From the NCBI GenBank assembly GCA_022826505.1, contig JAJDUQ010000052.1:96703-160702 (forward strand): a stretch of DNA of 64,000 bases, in the 5' to 3' direction. Source of the stretch: Gammaproteobacteria bacterium. Lineage in GTDB: Bacteria; Pseudomonadota; Gammaproteobacteria; HK1. The position numbers and the translations under genes were made by a program. Shown piece after piece: positions 1 through 8,643 of the stretch (position 1 is its first letter; each line of letters begins with the position of its first letter). The notes beneath the pieces were generated by a model. That model was not told where the DNA came from, ran no database searches, and worked only from the letters and a program-made list of their open reading frames with translations.

Positions 1-1423
1 TCCCGTCCGCCGCCGCGTCCACGAGCAACAGGTGGCCGGAGCGCTCGCTCCGCACCCTGTAGGTGACAGGCTCGCCGACCCGTACCCGCTGTGAAGGCCG
101 AATGTCGAGTCGCACTCCGGCTGCGTTGCCATGACCGAGGGTTCCGGCCGCCGTCGCTCCCGAGGCCCGCTCCCGAGTTCCTGCTACCGAGGCACCGGTC
201 AATACCTCCGTGATCAGCAGATCCCGCCTCCCGACCAAAGACGGGGTCAGTCCTGCTTCGCAGTCACGAACGTGGCGCGAGCAGTACGCCTCGGACTCGG
301 CGCGAACGTAGTCGAGCAGCTCGGCGTTCACCACCCGTCCGTCTCCGTCGCGGTCCGCGAGGCCCTCGGCGATGCCCTGGACAAAGCGGCTGGTGAACAC
401 GCCCTGCGGCTCTCTCGATTCCCGATCCTCCAGAGCGAGCTGCAGCGGCGAAACCGCGGTCCAGACAGTGACGTTACCCTTCGCTTCGACAAAGCCCGCG
501 TCTCGCTGGCGGGCCACCGCAACGCTGCGCGTGAACGGGGCACGACTTCCGGTCAGCGCTCTCTGCGCGTCCGCCCCCCCGAGCCCGATCGTTCGGACGT
601 AGCGCGGGTCCGCCGCCGGCGGGGCGAGCGAACGCGTCATCGTGCCCGCGTGGCACGAGTCGACAATCACGTGCACCACTCGGTCGTGCAGTCCATCGAG
701 CAGGGTGTGGATCTCGTCGTCCAGGATGAGGTTGGCGACTTGCATCGGACGCGTTTCGTACGAGATCAGGCGTGCATCGTGAGGCACGAGCGCCTCGTCG
801 TAGCCGTCGGGCTCGTCGTTGTCCTCGTCGGACTGGAAGTAACCGTGACCCGAAAAATAGAGCACCGCTCTGGCCCCGGGCTGGGTGCCTGCCACAAGCC
901 AGTCCCGTATCCCGGACACGATACCGTCGCGGGTCGCACCGCCATCGGTGAGCATCAGGATTTCACTGGAATCGAATCCCAGGTGCTCGATCAGCAGCCG
1001 CCGGACATTGCGTGCGTCGCGCGCCGCGCCACGCAGGTCCGTGATGCCCACGTCGTCGTAGCGATCGATGCCGACGAGCAACGCCCGGTCGCCACGCTCC
1101 GGCGACTGGTCCGCCCCCGCCGGCGCGCCGACCGTGGACAGCAGGAGCAACATGAGCAACAACCTGAATGACGTCCGCCCGGACTCGGACGTCGAAGCCC
1201 TCGCCTGACCGTTCGCCATCCACGAAATCGAAACAGACTCTCGCTTGCCCGCGCGCCGGACACACCCGCCCGCCGGCACGGTTCGAGAGCGCTGGATCAC
1301 TCTCGACACCCGTCTCGCGAGAGCACGCATCCGGCTGTCTGCGGCGATGGACGGCATCCATCTTCCGCAGCCGCACCACCACGCCGCGAGTGGGCCCTGT
1401 CGATGCACTCTTGCGATACCCAT
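1..1423 (-). CDS. Exported caspase-like protease with DUF4384 start (3' end outside window)
   Basis: This is a peptidase C14 (caspase/metacaspase) fold protein whose C-terminus is cut by the window edge. The core starts near residue 113 with RALLVGIDRY. The catalytic dyad is visible as His193 in YFSGHG and Cys257 in VDSCHAGT. An EF-hand-like loop, DRDGDGRVVNAEL, follows the core, and the last visible part (VTYRVRSERSGHLLLVDA) resembles the start of a DUF4384 domain. I place the start at ATG 1423, which has an AAGGAG ribosome site 8 bases upstream, only 11 bases after the stop of the upstream caspase gene. ATG 1219 is an alternative. A hydrophobic stretch (about residues 87-103, LLLMLLLLSTVGAPAGA) lies behind a long charged N-terminus and suggests a signal anchor or signal peptide. 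Substrate is unknown. Confidence 0.85.
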   Translation of the reverse strand, partial: MGIARVHRQGPLAAWWCGCGRWMPSIAADSRMRALARRVSRVIQRSRTVPAGGCVRRAGKRESVSISWMANGQARASTSESGRTSFRLLLMLLLLSTVGAPAGADQSPERGDRALLVGIDRYDDVGITDLRGAARDARNVRRLLIEHLGFDSSEILMLTDGGATRDGIVSGIRDWLVAGTQPGARAVLYFSGHGYFQSDEDNDEPDGYDEALVPHDARLISYETRPMQVANLILDDEIHTLLDGLHDRVVHVIVDSCHAGTMTRSLAPPAADPRYVRTIGLGGADAQRALTGSRAPFTRSVAVARQRDAGFVEAKGNVTVWTAVSPLQLALEDRESREPQGVFTSRFVQGIAEGLADRDGDGRVVNAELLDYVRAESEAYCSRHVRDCEAGLTPSLVGRRDLLITEVLTGASVAGTRERASGATAAGTLGHGNAAGVRLDIRPSQRVRVGEPVTYRVRSERSGHLLLVDAAADG

Positions 1424-1434
1424 GGTTCGTCTCC

Positions 1435-3105
1435 TTACGGTACGGTAAAGAGGCCCTGAATTCCGGACCACCATCCCCGGGTCCCGGCGGCTGCATCGGC
1501 CAGCCGTTCCACGGCTCGACGTGCGGCCGGCCGACCATCCAGCCCGCGAAGCTCGGCATTCAAGGCGGTCAAGGGCGTCTCGGAGGACACCGCCACGACG
1601 TGGTCCGCCCCGAATGGAGGCGTCACTTCCAGCTCCAGCCGAAATGGCACACCGAGCGGTACGTCGACCGGATCGGACGGCAGAGGATAGAGGTAGTGAA
1701 CAACGCCGTTCCCCGAGAGCCCGAGCAGGGTGAGCCTGGGATGTGGCAGGCGGTCGACCTCGATCTCGACACGTGCTCCCTCTCGATGAACGCCGTCGTG
1801 CGGATACACTCGCAAGCGCAGGCTCGCACGCGCGCTGATCGCTCGCACCGTGCGAACCGCCTCCCATTTTTCGATCACCGCGGCGAGCTCCGCGAGACCG
1901 ATGTCGTGTGCGGCCACGTCGCCCAGACCGGTGACCACCTGCCGGCTCGTCGCGTCCCAGATGAGATCGGGCGATTGTGCGCCCGACACCAGAAGAACGT
2001 TGTCCAGCGTGTCTCGCGCGGCGGCCGGAATTCCGGGGTCAGCGCGCAGTATTGCCAGCCGCACGGGTTCGGTACTCGACAGCGCGTGGTTGGTTCCGGA
2101 GCCGGCGCCGCCGGCTTCCATCGCCGTTGCCGGCCCGCTCGGCCGATTCAGACGCAGGACGGCTTCGCCGCCCCGCGCATTGGGCATCAGGTTGGGCGTC
2201 TGGCGCGCCGCACTCATCATGCGGACGTTCTCGCGCACGTACCGCCACAGCTCTTCGCGGCGAAGCACGCCGTCGTCGTCGAAATCCGCATCGCCCTCGA
2301 CCGCCCGCGCAAACATGTAGCTGAGAGCGCCTCGAGGCTCGGGTCGCCCCGAATCATCGGGCAGCGATATTTCGGGAACCTGCTCGTGCTCCTGACCCGC
2401 GGCCAGGAAGCTGACGTGGTCGAGATCGGATTCTTCGATCGCCGCCGCCTCGGGCATCGAAAACTCGAGCATGTCGTCCGTGATCGTGTACGACGCCGAT
2501 CGCAGCGACTGCCGGGGCGCACGAGGATCGACGGAGCGGGTCAGGGTCCCGGAGTGGCAGGAGTCCGCCACGAAGACCACGCGCAGTCCGCGCTCGCCCG
2601 CCTCCATGAACCACTGGTTGAGCTCGTCGTCGAATATCCGTTCCCGGGTCCCGGAGCCCTCGCTTCGAAAGCCGCCGAGAAGCAGCACCTCGTCGCGCCC
2701 GTCACGCTCGGCCCCCGGAACCCGCTCGGGTTCCTGTCCGCCGTGCCCGGCGTACGTCAGCACGAGAGTGTCGTCGGAATCGGCGCGCCTCACGAGTTCG
2801 GTCCACTCCTCCACGATGCGCGCTCGGGTCGCCTCTGCGTTCTCCAGCACGACGAGGTCCTGGATGCCGCTGCCCGAGAGCGCCTGCGCGACGTCCCGGG
2901 CATCGTTGACTGCGCCCCCGAGATCCGGAAGCTCCGCGTACTCGTCGATTCCGATGACCAGTCCGCGAGCCGTCAGGGCCTCGACACGAGGCACCCCGAT
3001 CGACGCAATGGCCCAGAGGATCAGGATCATCGATACGCCCGGCGCCGCTCGCGGTTGCCGGGCATCCCGGCTGCGACGCCCGCAGGGGCTGCGTCGCCGA
3101 ATCAC
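1435..3105 (-). CDS. Exported caspase-like (C14) protease
   Basis: This is a caspase-fold protease with the dyad His121 (YAGHGG) and Cys183 (VADSCHSGT), counting from GTG 3105. A hydrophobic signal segment (MILILWAIASIGVPRVEA) precedes the core LVIGIDEYAELP. After the core comes an EF-hand-like loop (DADFDDDGVLRREEL), as in two other caspases of this island. A further 250 residues resemble a beta-rich DUF4384-like module (VHYLYPLPSDPVDVPLGVPF). The start is uncertain: GTG 3105 gives a positively charged n-region, ATG 3030 begins exactly at the hydrophobic segment, and neither has a strong ribosome site. It lies directly upstream of the partial caspase gene and is probably co-transcribed with it. 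The role is inferred to be a periplasmic or surface protease. Confidence 0.85.
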   Translation of the reverse strand: MIRRRSPCGRRSRDARQPRAAPGVSMILILWAIASIGVPRVEALTARGLVIGIDEYAELPDLGGAVNDARDVAQALSGSGIQDLVVLENAEATRARIVEEWTELVRRADSDDTLVLTYAGHGGQEPERVPGAERDGRDEVLLLGGFRSEGSGTRERIFDDELNQWFMEAGERGLRVVFVADSCHSGTLTRSVDPRAPRQSLRSASYTITDDMLEFSMPEAAAIEESDLDHVSFLAAGQEHEQVPEISLPDDSGRPEPRGALSYMFARAVEGDADFDDDGVLRREELWRYVRENVRMMSAARQTPNLMPNARGGEAVLRLNRPSGPATAMEAGGAGSGTNHALSSTEPVRLAILRADPGIPAAARDTLDNVLLVSGAQSPDLIWDATSRQVVTGLGDVAAHDIGLAELAAVIEKWEAVRTVRAISARASLRLRVYPHDGVHREGARVEIEVDRLPHPRLTLLGLSGNGVVHYLYPLPSDPVDVPLGVPFRLELEVTPPFGADHVVAVSSETPLTALNAELRGLDGRPAARRAVERLADAAAGTRGWWSGIQGLFTVP

Positions 3106-3298
3106 CGCCTCGACCCCCGGGGAGACGGCGCACGGGCGCGCGGACCATGGGCCATCGGGAGCGAGCAACCGAATTCGGCGCCCATTGTTCGCCCGTTGTC
3201 GTCACGATCGACATTCGGGGGCGTTCTCATGCGCAGACCGAGCATCGTCATGCGGCGGGCCGCGGTCTCGTTCGGCTGCAATCGATGGCGCCCTTCGT

Positions 3299-4252
3299 TC
3301 ATCGGATCAACTCGACCCGGCGATCCATCTGCCACCGCTGCTGGCGCGAGTAGGGGCTCGAATCGTCCACCGGAAAGCGTTCGCTCTCGCCCTTCGCGAT
3401 GACCTGGATCCGTCCTTCGAATCCGTTCACACGCAGGTAGTGCGCCACCGCCTCCGCCCGCCGGCGGGACAGCGTCAGGTTGTATGCTTCCTCGCCGCGC
3501 GGATCCGTATGTCCGGCGACGGTGATCCCGCCTGACTTCTGAATGGTCAGGTACTCCAGCATGTCTGCCGCCGCACGCCGACCCTTCTCGGTGAATTCCG
3601 CGGTGTCGGTATGGAAAGTGATGGGCACCGGAACGCGCTCGATAGCGAATCCCCTGATGCTTTCCGCGGCCAGACCGCCGGGCGCGCCGGAGCGGGTCCT
3701 GGGCGGCGGCTGGTAATCCTCCGCCAGCAACCGGCTCTGCGCCGCGCGGCGGAAGATACGCTCGATCTCCGATTGGGGTGGCGGCCTGGGGGTTTCGACG
3801 GCATCGTCGATCACGACCAACGCCTCCTGATACCGAGCGGATGCCCCGTCGTAGTCCTCCGCGTCGTGGGCAACGTCACCGAGCAGCGCGAGGACCGGCC
3901 AGGTCCGGGCGTAGCCCAGACCCCGCTGGAGCACGGAACGCTGGGAAACGAGGCTCGTCCCACCCCTCGCCCGTTCCTGCACTACCCGGGCGAACACCAT
4001 CGATACGGCGCGGCCCGCCTGATCGCGGAATCCGTCACTGCATGCAGGTTCATGAAGCACGGATTCGAAGCGGCTCTCCACCGCTTCGAGATCTCTCGCC
4101 GCGATTGCCTCCTTCAATGCCTGCGCGACGCCCCGACAGTCCGCGCGAACCGGCTCGACGGCGGCGGTCGAGATCGCTGCTGCGACCGCGGTCAACCCCA
4201 GGACGCGAAGCACGACGAAACTGCGAACTGACGATCTTTCCGTTGCTCTCAC
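3299..4252 (-). CDS. Exported TPR-like protein with C-terminal OmpA peptidoglycan-binding domain
   Basis: The protein has a signal peptide (VLRVLGLTAVAAAISTAAVEPVRA), a helical TPR-like middle (LLGDVAHDAEDYDGASARYQEAL) and a C-terminal OmpA-family domain. The OmpA domain shows the classic pattern TVAGHTDPRGEEAYN, LSRRRAEAVAHYL, AKGES and a final DRRVELIR, which normally binds peptidoglycan non-covalently. I chose GTG 4252 because GGGAGAG lies just upstream; an earlier GTG at 4294 lacks such a site. The gene precedes two caspase genes in the same direction. It may anchor a periplasmic complex to the cell wall, which is inference from the domain and the neighbourhood. Confidence 0.85.
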   Translation of the reverse strand: MRATERSSVRSFVVLRVLGLTAVAAAISTAAVEPVRADCRGVAQALKEAIAARDLEAVESRFESVLHEPACSDGFRDQAGRAVSMVFARVVQERARGGTSLVSQRSVLQRGLGYARTWPVLALLGDVAHDAEDYDGASARYQEALVVIDDAVETPRPPPQSEIERIFRRAAQSRLLAEDYQPPPRTRSGAPGGLAAESIRGFAIERVPVPITFHTDTAEFTEKGRRAAADMLEYLTIQKSGGITVAGHTDPRGEEAYNLTLSRRRAEAVAHYLRVNGFEGRIQVIAKGESERFPVDDSSPYSRQQRWQMDRRVELIR

Positions 4253-4660
4253 TGCTTCTCTCCCTCTGACTCGTGTTGCCGGCGCCGGTCGCACGAATCG
4301 GATCGACGCGATGCGCGCAATGATTCGAATTCACCGAGGACCATCCAACCAAATGTCGGAGAATCGACCCGAGGACTGCATCCGGCACGCAAACTTCGCA
4401 AGAGCGCCTCCAAGACGACAGAGATCGGAATCATTATCCACGCAGGAGCCGAGTGAGGAAGACATTCAGGGCGTTCCCACGAATTGGGAGAGGAACCAGA
4501 TGGCGGTAGTCGAACAGAGGAACGACATGAATGCCGCCGTCCGATTCAATTGCAAGAATCGAACGCGCGTGACGGCAAGACAACATGCACCCTTGCGCGC
4601 GAGTGTGCGCAAGGGTGCGACAGCACGGACGTGGAACTCGTACGAACGCTCACCCCCGCA
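4253..4660. other. Non-coding gap with a terminator-like hairpin
   Basis: No convincing gene is present. The DUF4384 lipoprotein gene ends at 4661, and this gap holds the 12-bp perfect hairpin at 4587-4618 just downstream of it. Nearer the next gene a GATAAT (minus strand, 4433-4438) could be a -10 box for the TPR/OmpA gene, but I see no good -35. Short ORFs here look like chance. Confidence 0.5.
4587..4618 (-). terminator. Probable terminator hairpin after DUF4384 lipoprotein gene
   Basis: A perfect 12-bp inverted repeat, GCACCCTTGCGC and GCGCAAGGGTGC, encloses an 8-base loop. It lies 43 bases past the stop of the minus-strand lipoprotein gene. On that strand it is followed by a moderately T-rich stretch (TGTTGTCTT) rather than a clean T run, so efficiency is uncertain. 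Confidence 0.55.
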
Positions 4661-5290
4661 TCAACGCCCGACGACCGAGGTGTGGAGGGTCGTGATGCTC
4701 CAGTCGTCCGGATTGATTCGCCCGCGCGCATCCTTGAGGTGCTGGTAGAACTGGGCTGGACTCAAGTCGAGAGAGGCGATGCCCATGGATTCGCTCAGGA
4801 TGTCGGAGGCCGCCAGGAAGTCCATCGGGTTTCGCGTGGCAACGAAATAGAACACTTCATCGCCCGCCGGCGGCTTCACCGTCATCTGGAGTCCGCTTTC
4901 GGGAAGCGGGAAGTTGACGATCTCCGCCTCCGCCGTCTGGCGATTGGCGAGAAGCCGGGTCACCTTGCACGAGGTGCTCACATAGAAGATGTTCACGTAC
5001 GACGGCGTGCTTACCCGCATCTGCAGATTGAGTGGCTCGCCGACGTCGAATCGTGCATCCGGAATGGCCCACGCCTCGACCCGGAACTTGCGTCCCTCCT
5101 CGAACACGGGCAGCTCGCAATTCGGAACTTCGACCGGCACGAACTCCACGGTCGGCGGCGGGGGCGCGCAGGCCGTGAGTACCGCCACCATTCCAAGGCC
5201 GGCGAGCGACATGCCGCATCCGCGCACGAGCCTTGCGCCGAACGATGGATTCGCGCTGGTGTCCGTTCGTTCCTCGATTGGTCCTTTCAT
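4661..5290 (-). CDS. DUF4384-family lipoprotein
   Basis: The N-terminus is a lipoprotein signal with a lipobox ending at Cys41 (VLTAC), so the protein is probably anchored in the inner or outer membrane. The mature part matches DUF4384: a region reading EEGRKFRVEAWAIPDARFDVG, then LQMRVSTPSYVNIFYVS, and a C-terminal tail ASLDLSPAQFYQHL ending near NPDDWS. It is a close paralog of the gene at 13346-13903 and of the decayed copy at 14701-14832, with which it shares RNPM in the middle region. The start has GAGGAGA 7 bases upstream. DUF4384 modules also sit at the C-terminus of caspases here, which suggests a shared partner. No enzymatic activity is known. Confidence 0.85.
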   Translation of the reverse strand: MKGPIEERTDTSANPSFGARLVRGCGMSLAGLGMVAVLTACAPPPPTVEFVPVEVPNCELPVFEEGRKFRVEAWAIPDARFDVGEPLNLQMRVSTPSYVNIFYVSTSCKVTRLLANRQTAEAEIVNFPLPESGLQMTVKPPAGDEVFYFVATRNPMDFLAASDILSESMGIASLDLSPAQFYQHLKDARGRINPDDWSITTLHTSVVGR

Positions 5291-5362
5291 CGGTCTGTCT
5301 CCTCGTTGTCAAATGCGACCCGGTACCCGCCGAAGCGGCCTGCTCGCCGTAACGGCGTCCCC

Positions 5363-8281
5363 CTAGAACCGCAGCCGGCCGACCAGACCGACGCGGTGTT
5401 CGGAATCGTCCCATGCGTGGTCACGACGCTCACCCGACAGCTCCACGCTGAGAATGCCGAGACTGCGGGATTGTCGAGCGAATTGCGCCCCGACACGCAC
5501 CCGCCGGCTGTCCTCGTTGCGCACACCAAATTCACCGAACGGAGTCAGCAACCCGTCCATCGATCGGAGGCCGTATCCCAGCCGAGCGTCGAACGACAGC
5601 GCATCACGCCGCTCGTCGCTCGAATCGAGCCGCTCGAGCGCGTGGTCGCGCCACAATGTCTCCGCATCCCCCGTCGGCGCCCCCCAGCGTGGCGACAACG
5701 ACAGCGAGAGACCAAGATCCCCGGGACCCGGCGACACGCTCGCCGTCACGCTCACACCCCGCTCCTTGTAGTTCTCCGCCGAGTGCAGCGCCAGCAGCCG
5801 GCCGCGCACTTCCACACCGATTCCCGTGCTCGGGTCGGAGAGATAGAATCCGGGAGAAATCTCGAGTCCGACTTCCTCCTCGTCTCCGCCGCCGTCGAAT
5901 CGCCCCGCAACCTCCATGAACGATGTGAGGGCCGCGCCGCTCTCCAGCTCCGCGCTATGGGATGCCTCCACTCCCATGCGGAGTCGCCATGTATCGACCG
6001 TGAGGCCATCAATCGCCTCGAGCCCGTCATCGGTCTCGACCCGCGCAAAGCCGACGTCGCTCAGGTAGGCGAAATTCAGCGACTCGACCGGATCCAGCGA
6101 GTGGCGTATGCCGGCCGCGCCCATCAGCATGCGCATGTCGCTCGTCTCGCGGGTCGTGTCACCGGCGGATGTGTTCTCGATCTCGCCCTGGCCCGCACCG
6201 AGGATGGTCCAGAGCTCGCTTCGGGCGTCGGCCACGTAGCGCAGATACGGATGCACGCCCGTCAGCTTGACCTCCAGGCTTCCGCTTTCCGCCGCGCCGT
6301 CGCCGCCCGTGTCGTAGTCCGCCTCCGCATTCGTCCTCGAGACCGCCACACCCGCGAGCCATCGATCGCCGAACCGCGCGTCGATGCCGAGATAACCGGC
6401 CCTCAGGTCGCCGTCGTAGGTCGCACCGCGATCCGGCCGGCTCTCGAAGAACTGGAGATCTCCCCGGCCCCACACCGTCCACTGCGCCGATCCGACGCTC
6501 ATCTCGTCGCCGTCCTCCGCGGCGTTCAGCGAGATCTCGAACGCGCTCGACTGCAGCAAATCGTCGATGCCGGGACTCCAAGTCTCGTCGATGCGGCCGG
6601 GCTTCGCCGGGGAGTCCCGGTCGCGGCCAGTGGCCACCGGAAGCTCCGATGACGTTGAACCGGATCCGAGATTGAGCGTTCTCCCGCCCACGACGACCAC
6701 ACTTCCACTGCTTGGCGTTGCGGAGAATCGTGTACCGATGTTGGCGGTGATGTTCGCCGCCGTGGCGGCCGTCACCGCTTCCACGGTCTCCGTGACGGCC
6801 TCCTTTACCTCCTCGCCGGCCGTCGGCGTTGCACTGTCGGAAGCCGATACGGATTCCGAGCTGGGGCTGTCCTCGCTGACCGAATTGACCGCCCGCACCC
6901 TGAACGTGTAGCTCGTGCCGTTGACGAGGTTGCGGACCACGTGGCTGGTCGCCGTCCCGCCCGTGGGCACCCACTGTTCGTCGTCGACCTGATAGTCGTA
7001 GCGGGTGATCGGCGAGCCACCGTCGCTCGCCGGCTCTGTCCAATTCAGAGACACCTGCCCGTCGCCCGGGGTCGCTGTGAGGTTCCTGGGCGGACCCGGC
7101 ACGGTGGCCGGGTCGGTGATGCTTACCGTCACATCATCGGCGGTCGTCACCGAGCCATAACCGCTCACCGCATGACTGATTGTTGCACTCTCGTCGAGAG
7201 CATCGTCATCCTTCGCGGCGCTCACGGTGACCTCTTGTGGAGAATTCCAGTCGTTGGGCGTGAACGTGAGCCTTGCCGGAGAAACCGTGAGGTCCGGATT
7301 GTCGCTGCTCGGCGTGATGGTCACCGTGCCCGCCGGCTCGGTGGTCAGACTCACCGTGTAGCTCTCGCTCGAACCCTCCGCCACCACCAGAGGCGACATT
7401 GACGTCACCGCAACCCCGACCGTGTCGTCATCGTCAACATGCACCGTTACGTGACTGACGGTCTCGCCTCCGTCCAACAGGAGTGCGGTCGTCCGGTTGG
7501 CAATCCTTACCGTCTCGTCGTCGGCGTCGTCATCGTCCTCCGCGTAGACGGTGACGGTTTGTCGGGAATTCCAGTTCGTCGGCGTAAACGTCAAGCGAAC
7601 GCTGTCACGTCTCGCGGTCGAAGCGCCGCGAGAAACTGTCACGGCCGGATCTCCGCTCGTCACATCCACGGGGACGTTGTCGGAGGGCCGACTCGTGAGC
7701 ACAACCGTGTAGGATCCGGTGGAGTTCTCGACGAGTCGCAGGTCACTCGTCGACAGACGCAATTCCGGTGGTGCCTCGAGCCTGTAGGCGAGCCGATAAT
7801 CCGTGAAATTCCCGGAATAGAGGTCAACTCTGATGTAGTAGGTACCAGGACCAAGTGGCCATCTGACCGTATCGATCGTCGTGCTCCCGTCCGACGACTT
7901 GCCAAGACGGCCGTCTTGACCCCGGTCAGTGTGATGACACTTGCGCGTTTCAGCGGATTCTCTGTCTACGGAACTGTCGTAGAGACAGAGATCCGCGTCG
8001 GCAGCGAGTTCACTGATAGTGAGGGTAACCGTTCCACTGCCACTCAGCGTGAACAAATACCAGTCGTTTCGATCGTCCGTGCTGACCGAACCGCCGGTTG
8101 ATCCGCCGGAAACAACGTCAATTCGCCTAACGCCGTCCTGCGCATGCAGTTCACCAACGGCAAAACAAGTTATCAGTAGTGCAAGTACTCGGCATGCTCG
8201 ATCGGACAAGTTCTTGCCGTGCCTCGATGCACTGGGCAACCTTGATACTCGACGCCACAGTCCACCTTGCAAATGTTTCAT
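5363..8281 (-). CDS. Large surface protein: PPC, Calx-beta-like and Fn3 modules with autotransporter-like barrel
   Basis: This 972-residue protein begins with a signal peptide (ALLITCFAVGELHA). A bacterial pre-peptidase C-terminal (PPC)-like domain follows (about 55-150: NDWYLFTLSGSGTVTLTI). Then come Calx-beta/cadherin-like modules with acidic Ca-binding-type strings (YAEDDDDADDE, VHVDDDDT), and a fibronectin type III domain (PGPPRNLTATPGDGQVSLNW). A Thr/Ala-rich linker leads to roughly 330 residues of alternating amphipathic strands ending in GLVGRLRF, the C-terminal Phe typical of outer-membrane barrels. The start at ATG 8281 has GGAGG 8 bases upstream; an earlier ATG at 8311 does not. I infer a type V-like surface display protein, although the passenger has no recognised enzymatic domain and may act in adhesion. 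Confidence 0.82.
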   Translation of the reverse strand: MKHLQGGLWRRVSRLPSASRHGKNLSDRACRVLALLITCFAVGELHAQDGVRRIDVVSGGSTGGSVSTDDRNDWYLFTLSGSGTVTLTISELAADADLCLYDSSVDRESAETRKCHHTDRGQDGRLGKSSDGSTTIDTVRWPLGPGTYYIRVDLYSGNFTDYRLAYRLEAPPELRLSTSDLRLVENSTGSYTVVLTSRPSDNVPVDVTSGDPAVTVSRGASTARRDSVRLTFTPTNWNSRQTVTVYAEDDDDADDETVRIANRTTALLLDGGETVSHVTVHVDDDDTVGVAVTSMSPLVVAEGSSESYTVSLTTEPAGTVTITPSSDNPDLTVSPARLTFTPNDWNSPQEVTVSAAKDDDALDESATISHAVSGYGSVTTADDVTVSITDPATVPGPPRNLTATPGDGQVSLNWTEPASDGGSPITRYDYQVDDEQWVPTGGTATSHVVRNLVNGTSYTFRVRAVNSVSEDSPSSESVSASDSATPTAGEEVKEAVTETVEAVTAATAANITANIGTRFSATPSSGSVVVVGGRTLNLGSGSTSSELPVATGRDRDSPAKPGRIDETWSPGIDDLLQSSAFEISLNAAEDGDEMSVGSAQWTVWGRGDLQFFESRPDRGATYDGDLRAGYLGIDARFGDRWLAGVAVSRTNAEADYDTGGDGAAESGSLEVKLTGVHPYLRYVADARSELWTILGAGQGEIENTSAGDTTRETSDMRMLMGAAGIRHSLDPVESLNFAYLSDVGFARVETDDGLEAIDGLTVDTWRLRMGVEASHSAELESGAALTSFMEVAGRFDGGGDEEEVGLEISPGFYLSDPSTGIGVEVRGRLLALHSAENYKERGVSVTASVSPGPGDLGLSLSLSPRWGAPTGDAETLWRDHALERLDSSDERRDALSFDARLGYGLRSMDGLLTPFGEFGVRNEDSRRVRVGAQFARQSRSLGILSVELSGERRDHAWDDSEHRVGLVGRLRF

Positions 8282-8643
8282 TCTTTCATCCTCCGGAATT
8301 GATGCGGCCATACCACATGCATCCTTGTCATGTTCCCGGAATCAACTCCCGCAGAAATTCCGGTGCGAATGGCGGCCATGTTATTTGCATAGCAATTGCT
8401 CAAGCAAGCTGGATCGATGGGCCACCTGGTGCGATCCGGATGCGATACCTGCACGTGGGCCAATTGGCCGGCGATGTGGTCGTGACTGCGGTGGCTCCGG
8501 CAGTCATGTGAGCTGTTTCCCGTGCAAATCGACGCAGGCCTCCAAAATGCAGAATTGCAAATGAAGCAAACCAGTGCGGATCAGATCTGACATGTAGTCA
8601 CAATTCCCATGTGTGACTTCGGAGATGTTACGCAATTGCCCGG
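8282..8643. other. Intergenic region, comparatively AT-rich
   Basis: No gene is seen. The stretch is noticeably less GC-rich than its surroundings. It should hold the promoter of the large surface protein gene, but no clear -35/-10 pair stands out. A 7-bp inverted repeat (AGTCACA 8596-8602 and TGTGACT 8612-8618) lies 26 bases after the WD40-caspase stop and could be a weak terminator or an operator. Confidence 0.4.

Noticed and set aside
131..1171. Long plus-strand ORF opposite the first caspase gene
   Set aside because: It is antisense to a gene with clear catalytic motifs and its translation is Arg/Val-rich without any domain; a GC-rich shadow.
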